This document shows, in pieces, positions 1 to 8,294 of a stretch of DNA of 64,000 nucleotides (within the stretch, counting starts at the first letter, position 1; each line of letters opens with the position of its first letter). Under the pieces are notes generated by a model. The model saw only the letters and a list, made by a program, of their open reading frames with translations, did no database searches and was not told where the DNA came from. A program made the translations under genes and the position numbers. This DNA is from Candidatus Melainabacteria bacterium (GTDB lineage Bacteria; Cyanobacteriota; Vampirovibrionia; Gastranaerophilales; Gastranaerophilaceae). The stretch covers positions 1-64,000 of the forward strand of contig QHMH01000014.1 in the NCBI GenBank assembly GCA_003258795.1. The letters run 5' to 3'.

Positions 1-2
1 TA

Positions 3-47
3 AACGACAACATGATGTACTTAGATGATAAAGAAGTCACATGGTAA
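3..47 (+). CDS. C-terminal end of an upstream gene (partial)
   Basis: An open frame enters from the left edge and stops with TAA at 45-47. Only about 14 residues are visible (ending in LDDKEVTW), so the product cannot be named. A good rho-independent terminator follows directly, which is the main reason to believe that a plus-strand gene ends here. Confidence 0.35.
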   Translation, partial: NDNMMYLDDKEVTW

Positions 48-89
48 AAAAGGTTTCGGGAAACCGAAAATTTAAAGTCATTCTATTAT

Positions 90-121
90 GGGAGTTGGTT
101 TTACCTTCTCCCTTTTCTTTT
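90..121 (+). terminator. Rho-independent terminator
   Basis: GGGAG at 90-94 pairs with CTCCC at 108-112, and GGT pairs with ACC inside it. The stem is followed by TTTTCTTTT. It ends the gene entering from the left and overlaps the 3' end of ispD on the other strand. Confidence 0.6.
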
Positions 122-770
122 ATGAAAGATAAATCTTTGCTATATCAATATCATTTGAAGTTGTTATTTTTATATTTTTGTAATCGTTTTCAAATACAAA
201 TACATCTTCTCCGTATGCTTCCACCATTCCTGCATCATCAGAAAAGTTTTCGCCCTTGTATTTTTCGTGAACTTTTTTTATTAGTTCAAAATCAAAAGCT
301 TGTGGAGTTTGAGTATTGTACAAAAGATTTCTATCCAGAGTTTTAATGATTTTTTTGTTATCGTTTACAACTTTTATTGTATCTGTTGTTTTAGTTGCTA
401 CTGTTAAAGCTTTGCGATTTTCTTTGAGAATATTTTTTATAAGCTCAGTAGAGATGACAGGTCTTGCTCCGTCATGAATTAGTATGTAATCACAGTTTTT
501 AATCGATTCTAATCCTTTGTAGACAGATTCTTGTCTTGTTTTTCCTCCTTCAATTATGATTACTCTATTTTCATTACAATAGTATTTTTTTAAAAGGTCT
601 ATAATTGACGGGTTTGCGCAAATAGTAATTTTTTCAATTTCGCTTGTATTTAAAAAAGTATCGATAGAATATCTTATAACCTCTTTGCCGTTAATTTTTT
701 CAAGAAGTTTATTCTTTTTCCCAAATCGTGTAGAATTTCCTCCTGCTGTAATTATTGCTTGGTATTTCAT
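120..770 (-). CDS. ispD: 2-C-methyl-D-erythritol 4-phosphate cytidylyltransferase IspD
   Basis: This enzyme joins CTP and MEP to give CDP-ME in the cytoplasmic non-mevalonate (MEP) isoprenoid pathway. The 216 residues fit the usual length. The nucleotide-binding loop GGNSTRFGKKNK is at residues 10-21, the signature HDGARPV at 99-105, QTPQAF at 154-159 and the DDAGMVE motif near 178-184. The start codon directly abuts the thiL stop codon, and its AGGAGAT ribosome site lies inside the 3' end of thiL. The two are therefore co-transcribed, with thiL first. Nothing is odd in the sequence. Confidence 0.95.
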   Translation of the reverse strand: MKYQAIITAGGNSTRFGKKNKLLEKINGKEVIRYSIDTFLNTSEIEKITICANPSIIDLLKKYYCNENRVIIIEGGKTRQESVYKGLESIKNCDYILIHDGARPVISTELIKNILKENRKALTVATKTTDTIKVVNDNKKIIKTLDRNLLYNTQTPQAFDFELIKKVHEKYKGENFSDDAGMVEAYGEDVFVFENDYKNIKITTSNDIDIAKIYLS

Positions 771-1697
771 TTAATCTCCTTTAAAATGATTGAAGGTGTT
801 TTCTAAATCTTTTATTTTAATTATTTTATCTTTTGTTTTTATTTTTAATGGACAACTTTCTTTTTTCTCTACCGTTCCAATGATTGTATATAAGTTAGAG
901 GAAATCTTTTCAAGCTCTGTTTTGTCAACTGAGGCTACAAGTTTATAATCTTCACCCCCGAAAAGTATCTTCTTTTTGTAGTCGAATTGTTCTAAATCTT
1001 TTTCATAAGGAATCTTGTCAAAATCAACGCAAATTGTAACGTTGCTACTTTCTGCGATTTTAAATAAAGCATCTGCAAGTCCGTCAGAAGAATCTGCCAT
1101 TGCGTAAGGTTTTGATGTCTTTGTTGAAATCTCTTCTGAAAATTCAGATGAAATTTCAGGCATGAGGTGAGCATTTATAAACTTTTCATTAAATTTCCCA
1201 GATTGCAGAAGCTCTAAACCGGCAGAACTTGAACCATGTTCCCCCGTAACAATAACGGTATAACCTTCCTTTGCAAATGCTCGGGATGAAATGTTTCTAT
1301 TTTTTGTTTTTCCAATGGCGCAAATGGATATTACTATTTTTTCAGATCCTGTAATATCACCGCCAATAACTTTAAAATCGTATTTTTTTGCCAACTCATC
1401 AGTCGCCTTGTAAAAATCATGAATAAAATCTTCTGTTGTATCTGGTGGAAGTGATAAAGAAATTGATATATATTCTGGTTTTGCACCTGCTGCAAATAAA
1501 TCACTCAAATTAACGACGATTGCTTTATATCCAAGTTGATAGGCATTGCAATATTTCATTGAAAAATGAACATTTTCAACAAGAGTATCCTGTGTTACTG
1601 CAATCCCAAGCTCTTTAAGGTTTGCACAATCATCACCCAAATACTCTGTATTTGATAAAACCTTTCTTATTGTGTTTAAAAAAATAATCTCCTTCAC
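771..1697 (-). CDS. thiL: Thiamine-monophosphate kinase ThiL
   Basis: ThiL phosphorylates thiamine phosphate to the cofactor thiamine diphosphate. The family motifs are in order: GDD at residues 21-23, TQDTLVENVHF near 35-45, NLSDLFAAGAKP near 63-74, and GGDITGS near 110. I chose the GTG start because GDD then lies at the usual distance from the N-terminus. No ribosome site precedes this GTG, but TAAAAT ends exactly 6 nt upstream, so the mRNA is probably leaderless. ispD follows without a gap. The pairing of a thiamine gene with an isoprenoid gene is operonic only; I see no shared pathway. Confidence 0.93.
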   Translation of the reverse strand: MKEIIFLNTIRKVLSNTEYLGDDCANLKELGIAVTQDTLVENVHFSMKYCNAYQLGYKAIVVNLSDLFAAGAKPEYISISLSLPPDTTEDFIHDFYKATDELAKKYDFKVIGGDITGSEKIVISICAIGKTKNRNISSRAFAKEGYTVIVTGEHGSSSAGLELLQSGKFNEKFINAHLMPEISSEFSEEISTKTSKPYAMADSSDGLADALFKIAESSNVTICVDFDKIPYEKDLEQFDYKKKILFGGEDYKLVASVDKTELEKISSNLYTIIGTVEKKESCPLKIKTKDKIIKIKDLENTFNHFKGD

Positions 1698-1703
1698 ATC
1701 AAG

Positions 1704-1709
1704 ATTTTA
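1704..1709 (-). promoter_or_regulatory. -10 hexamer for leaderless thiL mRNA
   Basis: TAAAAT on the minus strand lies exactly 6 nt before the GTG start. Transcription would therefore begin at or next to the start codon. It is one of seven cases in the window with the same spacing and no Shine-Dalgarno. Confidence 0.55.
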
Positions 1710-1777
1710 CCAGAAAAATATTAAACTTTCAGATAATTCAAGTTTAAAAAATGAATAAATAATAAGATAGGGGCGTT

Positions 1778-1885
1778 ATGAAAAAAATAATAAAAAAATT
1801 TTTAATATGGTATAAAAAACGTAAGAAAATTTGTGAAAATCCATTTTTTGAAGAAAAAACCTATGTTTGGGTTGAAGATAAGTAA
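1778..1885 (+). CDS. Small basic ORF, 35 residues
   Basis: An ATG preceded by AGGGGCG opens a 35-codon frame that ends with TAA just before folP. The predicted peptide is lysine-rich at its start (MKKIIKKF) and acidic at its end (VWVEDK), with a Trp in each half. It lies between divergent thiL and the co-oriented folP and has a plausible ribosome site. I do not recognise it. Its small size means it could be a chance frame in AT-rich DNA. Confidence 0.45.
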   Translation: MKKIIKKFLIWYKKRKKICENPFFEEKTYVWVEDK

Positions 1886-1911
1886 GAGTTTTTTATGATA
1901 AGATAAGTTTG

Positions 1912-3060
1912 ATGAAAAATTTTTACATAAAAACTATATCAAAAAATATTGACGAAGAACTCGAACAAATAGGTTTTGATAGGTCATATATCGGTAAGGG
2001 AAAGTGGAAATTTGAGTACAAAAATTTGAAAATTTTTGATTTAAATATTCCGCAAGCCAATATTCTAAAACAAACCGCAATTTCTGTTGGGGCAGATTGC
2101 GCCGTGCATAAAAATATAGTGACGGCGAAAATAGATAAAACAGATTGTATTTTGGGTGGAAGTTTTTCTCAGCTAAAAAAAATATCGGAAAAACTAAAAT
2201 ATCAGCCCTTTAAGTTAAAACTTTTGGGAGAAGAAATCGAGCAGATTATTTTTAACAAATTTACTCCAATTCAGCTTAAAGATACTATTTTTGATTTTTC
2301 AAGACCGTATATTGTAGGAATTTTAAATTTAGGGCAATCGTTTTCTGACGGATATCCAGATATAGAAGAAGCAAAAAAACATTTGAATGAAATGATTGAG
2401 GATGGCGCTGACATGATTGATATCGGGGCAGAATCTACACGTCCTTATTCTTCTCCTGTTAGTGAAAAAGAACAATTAAAAAAAATAGTTCCGATATTAG
2501 AATATATAAATTCTAACGATATTAGAATTCCAATAAGTATTGACACACGGAGTTCAAAAGTTGCTGATATATGTTTAGGTCTTAATGCTGACATGATAAA
2601 TGATGTTTCTGGACTTGATTATGATAAAGAAATGATAAACGTTTTAGTGAAGCATGATGCACCTGTTATAATTCAGCACTCATCTGCAACCCCTGATGTT
2701 ATGCAAAATTATACAAATTACGATAATTTGGTTGAAGATATTTTAAAATCTTTAATTGAAAAAGCAAATTTTGCTCAAGAACAAGGCCTGAGTTCGATAA
2801 TTATTGATGTGGGCATAGGGTTTGGAAAAACAATAAAACAAAATCTCGAATTACTTGATAGAATTGAGGAGTTTTCAATATTTCCTCAAATGGTTGGTAT
2901 TTCAAGAAAAAGCTTTTTGCAAGCAGAAACACTCGAACAAAAAGATATTTTAACCCTTGCTCTAAATTCTTCTCTTATCGATAAAGGCGTTAATTTCCTT
3001 AGAGTTCACAATGTTAAATTACACAAAGATTTATTTGACCTCAAAGTTTTTAAAAAGTAG
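1912..3060 (+). CDS. folP: Dihydropteroate synthase, divergent, with N-terminal extension
   Basis: DHPS condenses p-aminobenzoate with the pterin diphosphate in folate synthesis. The C-terminal two thirds carry the family landmarks: DIGAESTRP, ISIDTRSSKVA, INDVSG, DVGIGFGKT, GISRKSF and a terminal RVHNV. The usual loop-1 motif with TPD is altered: ILNLGQSFSDG is one residue shorter and lacks the TPD acid. The DPGIGFGKT proline is Val. About 110 extra N-terminal residues precede the barrel, giving about 380 residues. I recall a similar layout in epsilonproteobacterial FolP. ATG 1912 is chosen over the in-frame TTG just before it. The last 30 nt overlap the convergent next gene. Confidence 0.82.
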   Translation: MKNFYIKTISKNIDEELEQIGFDRSYIGKGKWKFEYKNLKIFDLNIPQANILKQTAISVGADCAVHKNIVTAKIDKTDCILGGSFSQLKKISEKLKYQPFKLKLLGEEIEQIIFNKFTPIQLKDTIFDFSRPYIVGILNLGQSFSDGYPDIEEAKKHLNEMIEDGADMIDIGAESTRPYSSPVSEKEQLKKIVPILEYINSNDIRIPISIDTRSSKVADICLGLNADMINDVSGLDYDKEMINVLVKHDAPVIIQHSSATPDVMQNYTNYDNLVEDILKSLIEKANFAQEQGLSSIIIDVGIGFGKTIKQNLELLDRIEEFSIFPQMVGISRKSFLQAETLEQKDILTLALNSSLIDKGVNFLRVHNVKLHKDLFDLKVFKK

Positions 3061-4566
3061 CACTTGAACTTCCATTGGATTAAGGTCTGTTGATATTGTT
3101 CCTTGTGATATAAGTGGAATGTTCATGACTTTTATAGGAATGGATTCCGTTTTTTGACTTATCTTTGGAACTTTAATCTTGTTGCCACTCATAGTTGCTT
3201 TTGACAAATTTACAATAACAATCATTGTGTTTCCACCGCTACTTCTTGAATATGCGAGAGTAGACGGTTTATTTGTTTTTAATTGGTTAAAATTGCCGTT
3301 TGAAATAATATCTGGTATTAGCTGTTTAAGCTTATTTGCTGTAACAAAGTCTGTGTATATGTCAAAATTAAATCCAATAGGGCGTCTTGAGAAATTGAAA
3401 GTATCAATTTGTCCTCTGTGCATGAAATAAGTTTTATCATCTGTAAATGTTTCAATTGCTCTTTTGTTTGAAAGTGGATACATATAGTCATCTCCAGTTG
3501 ATAAACCGTCAACGTAATATGTATTTAAAGGCAGCGTTGCAGAAAGCCATATCAACATTTTTGAATAATCTGCCCCATCTGTTAATCTTGGACTTACGTC
3601 ATTTTGTGTAACAAAATTTCCACAAACCTTCTTTTTTCCGTTATATTTTTTTGAAAGAGTCATGTCCTCTTTAACAAGGTTGGCAATGCTATTTGCATCT
3701 AACATGTTCTTTATATTATTATATTTTCCGTAATAACCGTCAAAACCAGCATCCAATAATGCATTTAATGATGATACCGGCATGATTTTTGAAAGTTCTT
3801 CTCTTTCTTTATTCGTTGTCTGTGCAATAAAAAGCATTTCAGAGTTATATTTTCTTGCATATGTTATTAGGCTTTTCCAAAAAGGCTTTGTTTCTGGGTT
3901 TTTTACAGAAATACCGTCAATATCCATATCAAGCATCATGTCGATAAAACCCTTATACAAGTTATAAACATCGTTGTTAACTTTGTCTGCTGTTCCTGCA
4001 TTAAAAATTACAACATCGTTTCTGTCTGAAGGAGAAAGTGGTTTTCCATTTTCATCTTTCAAAAATAATGTTGGATTTTTCAAGTACATGTCATACCCCG
4101 CAAATGCAGGAAGTTGAACAATAACATTTATGTTTCTTTTATGACACTCTCTAACAAATCTTTTCATTTCATCAGAAACAGACTTTCCTCTTAAAGTTTT
4201 TAATTGCGGGTTTATTTGATTAAAACTTACAACTGCATCTAAATCCCCAGCTGTTCCTAAGGCTTTTATTTTCCCGACAGGAAGAACTCCCATAAGTTCA
4301 ATAGTATTTACGCCGGCAGAAGATAATTCATCAAGTCTTTTTATCGCATTGATAAAATTGCCTCTTTGTTCCCCCCTTTTTTCTTCGATTATTCCGTTTC
4401 CATTTTTATCAAGAGCATTAAATGTTCGAATGTTAACAGAATAAATGATTGCGTTATTTGTTAAATATAATGTTCTTAAATTACGACTACTATTCGTCGC
4501 AAATACGTTTGTTCCAAAAGCGAGCAAAGATAATAAAATCAATGTGTTTAATATAATTCTTTTCAT
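3031..4566 (-). CDS. Exported GH13 alpha-amylase-like protein lacking catalytic residues
   Basis: The protein has 511 residues with an N-terminal signal peptide (hydrophobic residues 4-22, then VFA). The fold pattern is that of an alpha-amylase barrel: an IYSVNIRTF start, LSSAGVNTIELM, a QINP segment and a C-terminal beta domain. The active-site regions have decayed. Region I NH is absent, the region II nucleophile Asp position reads DGISVKNP, the region III acid Glu position reads FIAQTT, and region IV reads TQNDVSPR. It also has a calcium-loop-like DKNGNGIIEE near residues 53-62. It is probably a carbohydrate-binding or inactive homologue in the periplasm or on the surface. It could instead be an enzyme with a shifted active site. 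A leaderless start is likely. Confidence 0.75.
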   Translation of the reverse strand: MKRIILNTLILLSLLAFGTNVFATNSSRNLRTLYLTNNAIIYSVNIRTFNALDKNGNGIIEEKRGEQRGNFINAIKRLDELSSAGVNTIELMGVLPVGKIKALGTAGDLDAVVSFNQINPQLKTLRGKSVSDEMKRFVRECHKRNINVIVQLPAFAGYDMYLKNPTLFLKDENGKPLSPSDRNDVVIFNAGTADKVNNDVYNLYKGFIDMMLDMDIDGISVKNPETKPFWKSLITYARKYNSEMLFIAQTTNKEREELSKIMPVSSLNALLDAGFDGYYGKYNNIKNMLDANSIANLVKEDMTLSKKYNGKKKVCGNFVTQNDVSPRLTDGADYSKMLIWLSATLPLNTYYVDGLSTGDDYMYPLSNKRAIETFTDDKTYFMHRGQIDTFNFSRRPIGFNFDIYTDFVTANKLKQLIPDIISNGNFNQLKTNKPSTLAYSRSSGGNTMIVIVNLSKATMSGNKIKVPKISQKTESIPIKVMNIPLISQGTISTDLNPMEVQVLLFKNFEVK

Positions 4567-4572
4567 ACAATA

Positions 4573-4578
4573 ATTTTA
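4573..4578 (-). promoter_or_regulatory. -10 hexamer for leaderless GH13-like gene
   Basis: TAAAAT on the minus strand lies 6 nt before the ATG, with TTGAAT about 15 nt further upstream as a possible -35. No Shine-Dalgarno is present. Confidence 0.55.
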
Positions 4579-4653
4579 ACACGATAAAGCAAAATTCAAG
4601 GATTGTTTTTTAAATTAAATGTAACGATTTGTTTACATGACGAAACATGTTTA

Positions 4654-4690
4654 GCAAATAAAAAATTGTTTGAGATTTAATACATGTGTG
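4654..4690 (+). promoter_or_regulatory. Shared regulon promoter element (copy 1, spacing 20)
   Basis: GCAAAT at 4654 is followed by ATTTAATACATGTG at 4675. This matches the two-part element seen at ten sites, although both halves are weaker than average and the spacing is 20 rather than 21. It lies 44 nt before the start codon of the 494-residue membrane protein. Confidence 0.5.
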
Positions 4691-4718
4691 TAGTGTATAG
4701 GGAAATGGGTAGGTTTTT

Positions 4719-6203
4719 ATGATCAATCAAGTGTCAAATAGTTTTCATACAATGACAACAACAGGAAAAGTTCAACCAAAAGTTGAAAATCGATATTATT
4801 CGAAAACTATAGGACTATCAAAAGATTCGGTAAGTTTCGGTGGTTTAGGTGCCGCAAAACTTGCAAACTCTGATAGTTTGAAGGCTCTTGTAAAAGCAGG
4901 TCGTGAACTTGTTGGTGGAAAATATAAACAAGTTTCTAAAGTAGTTGCAGATGCAGCTCAAGAAGTTCTTAACCCTGGAAGTGGTGTTAGTGAAGCCGCA
5001 AAAAAATTCGCTCAAAAAAACCAAACTATCCTAAACACTTTTGTTAAAGAAGCAGGAGATGTAGCTAAAGAAGGTGCAACTAAGTTTGATAACGCTGCTT
5101 TCCAAAAGAAAGCTATGGAAATGGTAAACGCTGCTTTAGAAAGTTATCCTTCAGTAGAAAAAGGTAAATTCTTAAAGAGTAAAGGTTTACATAAATTTTT
5201 GGAAATGGCAAACTCAAACCAAGCTGTATTTAGTGCAGCATATGCAATCCTTCTTGCTTGTATTTTAAGACCAATTACAATTTTCTCTCTTCCTGCTAAA
5301 AATAAAGAAGATAACGCTTATTCAGCTGGTCACTCAATTTCTTCTGGTTTGATTGGTTTCGCAGCATCAATGCTTATCAACAACCCAGTTGCTAAAGCTG
5401 TTAAGAATGTAAAAAATAATCCAGACAAATATTTGGGTAAATCATTTGACTATGTTAAGAAAAATGCAGAAGGTCAACTTTCTGGTAAAAATATGGATAT
5501 AGCAACAAGATATATGAACATGATTCCTGAAATTGCATTTGCAGTTCCAAAAGCATGTGTAACAGTTGCTTTGGTTCCTATCATTTTGAAAAATGTTTTC
5601 GGGCTTGAAAAAGGTAAATCTAAAAAGGTAGCTCAACAACCACAACAACCTCAACAAGCTAAAAAAGATGTTGCATTTAAGGGCGCATCTCCGAAAAAAG
5701 TAGGATTTGTTACAGATTTACTTTCAAAAGGTGTAGCAAAAGTCCTCAAATCAAAAACAGCTCAAAAGATTATTGATAAGACGGCTGCAAGTGATTTCAA
5801 TATTGTAAAACACTTAAGCGCATTAAACGGTTTGATTATCTCTGGTATGTATGTAACAAGAACATTGAATAATGACAAGTTGGATCCAGAAAGAAAACAA
5901 ACACTTGCGATTAACCAAGCATCTGTATCTGTTGTTTCAACAATTCTTGGTTACTCATTTGATAAGATTGCCAACAAACAAATTGACAAATTTATCCAAA
6001 GATTCCAAGCTGCTAACTACGGTAAGGGTGCTGCTAAATTAAGTGAATATGCAGGTGGTGTAAAAGCTGCAGCTTCAATGATGATATTCGGTACAGTTTA
6101 CAGATACCTTTCACCGGTACTCGTAACACCAATTGCTAACAAACTTGGTAATATGCTTCAAGAAAGAAAAGCAGCTAAAGCTCAAGAAACACAAAACGCA
6201 TAA
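4719..6203 (+). CDS. Lineage-specific multi-pass membrane protein, 494 residues
   Basis: I do not recognise a named family. The N-terminus is unstructured and carries a VSFGG motif near residues 38-42; a similar VAFKG recurs near 318-322. Several hydrophobic segments follow: residues about 170-195, 208-228, 270-292, 368-386, 400-420 and 448-468. A Gln-rich linker lies around 305-315, and the C-terminus is charged. The ending, with GGVK, a hydrophobic stretch and VTPIANKLG, resembles that of the 613-residue protein at 21071-22912 (GGALR, hydrophobic stretch, APPLAKATTK). The two may be distant paralogues. Both carry the shared promoter element. It is a single-gene unit with its own terminator. 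Confidence 0.8.
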   Translation: MINQVSNSFHTMTTTGKVQPKVENRYYSKTIGLSKDSVSFGGLGAAKLANSDSLKALVKAGRELVGGKYKQVSKVVADAAQEVLNPGSGVSEAAKKFAQKNQTILNTFVKEAGDVAKEGATKFDNAAFQKKAMEMVNAALESYPSVEKGKFLKSKGLHKFLEMANSNQAVFSAAYAILLACILRPITIFSLPAKNKEDNAYSAGHSISSGLIGFAASMLINNPVAKAVKNVKNNPDKYLGKSFDYVKKNAEGQLSGKNMDIATRYMNMIPEIAFAVPKACVTVALVPIILKNVFGLEKGKSKKVAQQPQQPQQAKKDVAFKGASPKKVGFVTDLLSKGVAKVLKSKTAQKIIDKTAASDFNIVKHLSALNGLIISGMYVTRTLNNDKLDPERKQTLAINQASVSVVSTILGYSFDKIANKQIDKFIQRFQAANYGKGAAKLSEYAGGVKAAASMMIFGTVYRYLSPVLVTPIANKLGNMLQERKAAKAQETQNA

Positions 6204-6222
6204 TCAAGAAAATGTAAGTTTA

Positions 6223-6262
6223 AGAGAGAAGCCCGATATCATCGGGCTTCTCTCTTTGTTTA
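6223..6262 (+). terminator. Rho-independent terminator
   Basis: A 15-bp perfect stem (AGAGAGAAGCCCGAT pairing with its complement) encloses a 3-nt loop and is followed by TTTGTTT. It ends the 494-residue membrane protein gene. Confidence 0.85.
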
Positions 6263-6280
6263 AACCTATATTTTTACAAA

Positions 6281-6314
6281 ACAAAGGCTCGAGGATTTAT
6301 CCTCGAGCCTTTGT
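6281..6314 (-). terminator. Rho-independent terminator of gmd
   Basis: A 15-bp perfect stem, ACAAAGGCTCGAGGA with its complement, closes a 4-nt loop. On the minus strand it is followed by TTTGTAAAAA, just downstream of the gmd stop codon. Confidence 0.8.
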
Positions 6315-6334
6315 AATAAAATAATTTGAAAATA

Positions 6335-7423
6335 TTATTCTTGAGGAACAAGAACTTTATAACCGCCCTTTTTCAAGAATACTTCTTTTTCAGCTTCTTT
6401 CAAATCTTCTTGTACCATTTCTTTTACAAGTGCTGGAAGATCATATTTTGGTTTCCAACCAAGTTGAGCTCTTGCTTTTGAAGAATCACCCAAAAGCAAA
6501 TCAACTTCAGTAGGTCTAAAGTATTTTGGATCAACTTCAATGATAACTTCTCCAGTAGCTTTGTTTATCCCTTTTTCGTCAACACCTTCTCCTTGCCATT
6601 CAATATCAATGCCAAGTTCTTTAAATGTCATGTTGCAAAAATCTCTTATTGTTGTTGTTACACCTGTTGCAAGAACAAAATCTTGAGGTTTATCTTGTTG
6701 CAATATTCTCCACATGCCTTCAACGTAATCTTTTGCATGACCCCAATCACGTTTAGAAGAAAGGTTACCTAAGTAAAGTTTCTTTTCAATGCCTAATTTT
6801 ATTCTTACTGCAGCTCTTGTAATCTTTCTTGTAACAAAGGTTTCACCTCTACGTGGTGATTCATGGTTGAACAAGATACCATTGCAAGCAAACATATCAT
6901 AACCTTCTCTATAGTTTACACAAATCCAATATGCGTAAAGTTTTGCACAAGCATAAGGAGAACGTGGATAGAAAGGAGTTGTTTCTTTTTGTGGTGTTTC
7001 TTGAACTAATCCAAAAAGTTCAGAAGTAGATGCTTGATAAAATTTCGTTTTCTTTTCTAATCCTAAAATTCTAATAGCTTCTAATATTCTTAATGTTCCA
7101 AGACCATCTGCATTTGCTGTATACTCAGGACAGTCAAAAGATACTTTAACGTGAGATTGTGCAGCAAGGTTATAAATTTCTTCTGGTTGAATTTCTTGAA
7201 TTAACCTAATTAAGTTAGTGCTGTCTGTTAAATCACCATAGTGTAATTTAAATTTTAAATTTTCATTGTGTGTATCTTGATATAAGTGGTCAATTCTTGC
7301 GGTGTTGAAAGAAGATGCTCTTCTTTTCATCCCGTGAACTTCGTATCCTTTTTCAAGTAATAATTCTGCAAGATATGCTCCATCTTGCCCTGTAATTCCA
7401 GTTATCAATGCAACTTTAGACAT
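6335..7423 (-). CDS. gmd: GDP-mannose 4,6-dehydratase
   Basis: This NADP-dependent short-chain dehydrogenase makes GDP-4-keto-6-deoxymannose, the first step to GDP-L-fucose. The 362 residues show the Rossmann motif GITGQDG near residues 8-14, the TSELFG segment with the catalytic Thr, YACAK (YxxxK) near 157-161, and the long NHESPRRGETFVTRKI signature. AAGGAGAG precedes the ATG at good spacing. The partner enzyme, GDP-fucose synthase, is in this window at 24227-25276 but in a separate unit. The two probably serve fucosylation of surface glycans. Confidence 0.96.
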   Translation of the reverse strand: MSKVALITGITGQDGAYLAELLLEKGYEVHGMKRRASSFNTARIDHLYQDTHNENLKFKLHYGDLTDSTNLIRLIQEIQPEEIYNLAAQSHVKVSFDCPEYTANADGLGTLRILEAIRILGLEKKTKFYQASTSELFGLVQETPQKETTPFYPRSPYACAKLYAYWICVNYREGYDMFACNGILFNHESPRRGETFVTRKITRAAVRIKLGIEKKLYLGNLSSKRDWGHAKDYVEGMWRILQQDKPQDFVLATGVTTTIRDFCNMTFKELGIDIEWQGEGVDEKGINKATGEVIIEVDPKYFRPTEVDLLLGDSSKARAQLGWKPKYDLPALVKEMVQEDLKEAEKEVFLKKGGYKVLVPQE

Positions 7424-7551
7424 GTTCTCTCCTTTTAAATTTCTCTACCTTTAATTTTAGCATAAATATGCGTAAAAAATTTTAAATTTGAAGGGTTTTT
7501 CTGAAAAATAAAAAAAATATTAACAAAAACCTTTTAATCGAATTGCATTGG

Positions 7552-7557
7552 TATAAT
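7552..7557 (+). promoter_or_regulatory. -10 hexamer for leaderless histidine kinase gene
   Basis: A perfect TATAAT ends 6 nt before the ATG at 7564. There is no Shine-Dalgarno, so the transcript probably begins at the ATG. Confidence 0.6.
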
Positions 7558-7563
7558 GTTTCT

Positions 7564-8292
7564 ATGGATAATAATATTCAAAACGATTTTTTAGCAACAG
7601 TTTCTCATGAATTAAGGACCCCCTTAACAAGCATAAGAGGGTTTGCTCAAACTATGCTTACTTCTTGGGATAAAATTGATGAAGAAAATAAGAAAAAATT
7701 TTTAAAAATAATTGAAGATCAATCAAATAGACTTATAAACCTTGTAGAAAATATGTTGTCAGTAAGTAAATTACAGTCTTTTTCTGATAACTTTGTGTAT
7801 AAATCAATATCTGCTAAAACTTATATAGAGCCGGTTATTCAAATTGTTTCAAACAAATATAAAAAACATCATTTCACATTAAATTGTGATGAAAAAGTTC
7901 CAAATATTTTTGTTGATGCCGATAAATTTCAGCAAATTATGACAAATTTGATTGAAAATGCAGCAAAATATTCAGTAGAAGGTTCAACGGTTTACGTGAC
8001 TGTTGGGTTTTCGCAAAGAAGTGATTTTGTTTCAATTAAAGTTAAAGATGAAGGTGTTGGAATAAAAGAAGAAGATTTCTCAAAAATTTTCGAAAAATTT
8101 TCAAGATGTGACAACCCACTAACAAGAAAAGTTCAGGGTAGTGGATTAGGACTTTATATAACCAAAACACTTGTTAATAAAATGGGTGGAGAAATAAATC
8201 TAAAGAGTTGTGAAAAAGGGTCCACATTTGAAGTTCTTTTGCCTTTTGAAAATATTGAACAGCATGCAAAAAAAACTTTTAAGGAGTTGTAG
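7564..8292 (+). CDS. Soluble histidine kinase (HisKA + HATPase core only)
   Basis: The 242-residue protein starts almost at the phosphoacceptor helix. The H-box SHELRTPLTSIRGF is near residues 14-27, the N-box LIENAAKYS near 138, and the G boxes VKDEGVGIKEEDFSKIF and GSGLGLYITK follow. No membrane segment or sensor domain is present, so input must come from a partner or a bound protein. The frame extends 7 codons further upstream to a TTG, but that would run through the TATAAT box, so ATG 7564 is preferred. The response-regulator-like gene begins 3 nt after its stop codon, which makes them a likely cognate pair. Confidence 0.88.
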   Translation: MDNNIQNDFLATVSHELRTPLTSIRGFAQTMLTSWDKIDEENKKKFLKIIEDQSNRLINLVENMLSVSKLQSFSDNFVYKSISAKTYIEPVIQIVSNKYKKHHFTLNCDEKVPNIFVDADKFQQIMTNLIENAAKYSVEGSTVYVTVGFSQRSDFVSIKVKDEGVGIKEEDFSKIFEKFSRCDNPLTRKVQGSGLGLYITKTLVNKMGGEINLKSCEKGSTFEVLLPFENIEQHAKKTFKEL

Positions 8293-8294
8293 TT

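Noticed and set aside
41..346. Plus-strand ORF of 101 codons
   Set aside because: It lies antisense over ispD, has no family motif, and the terminator at 90-121 sits inside it.
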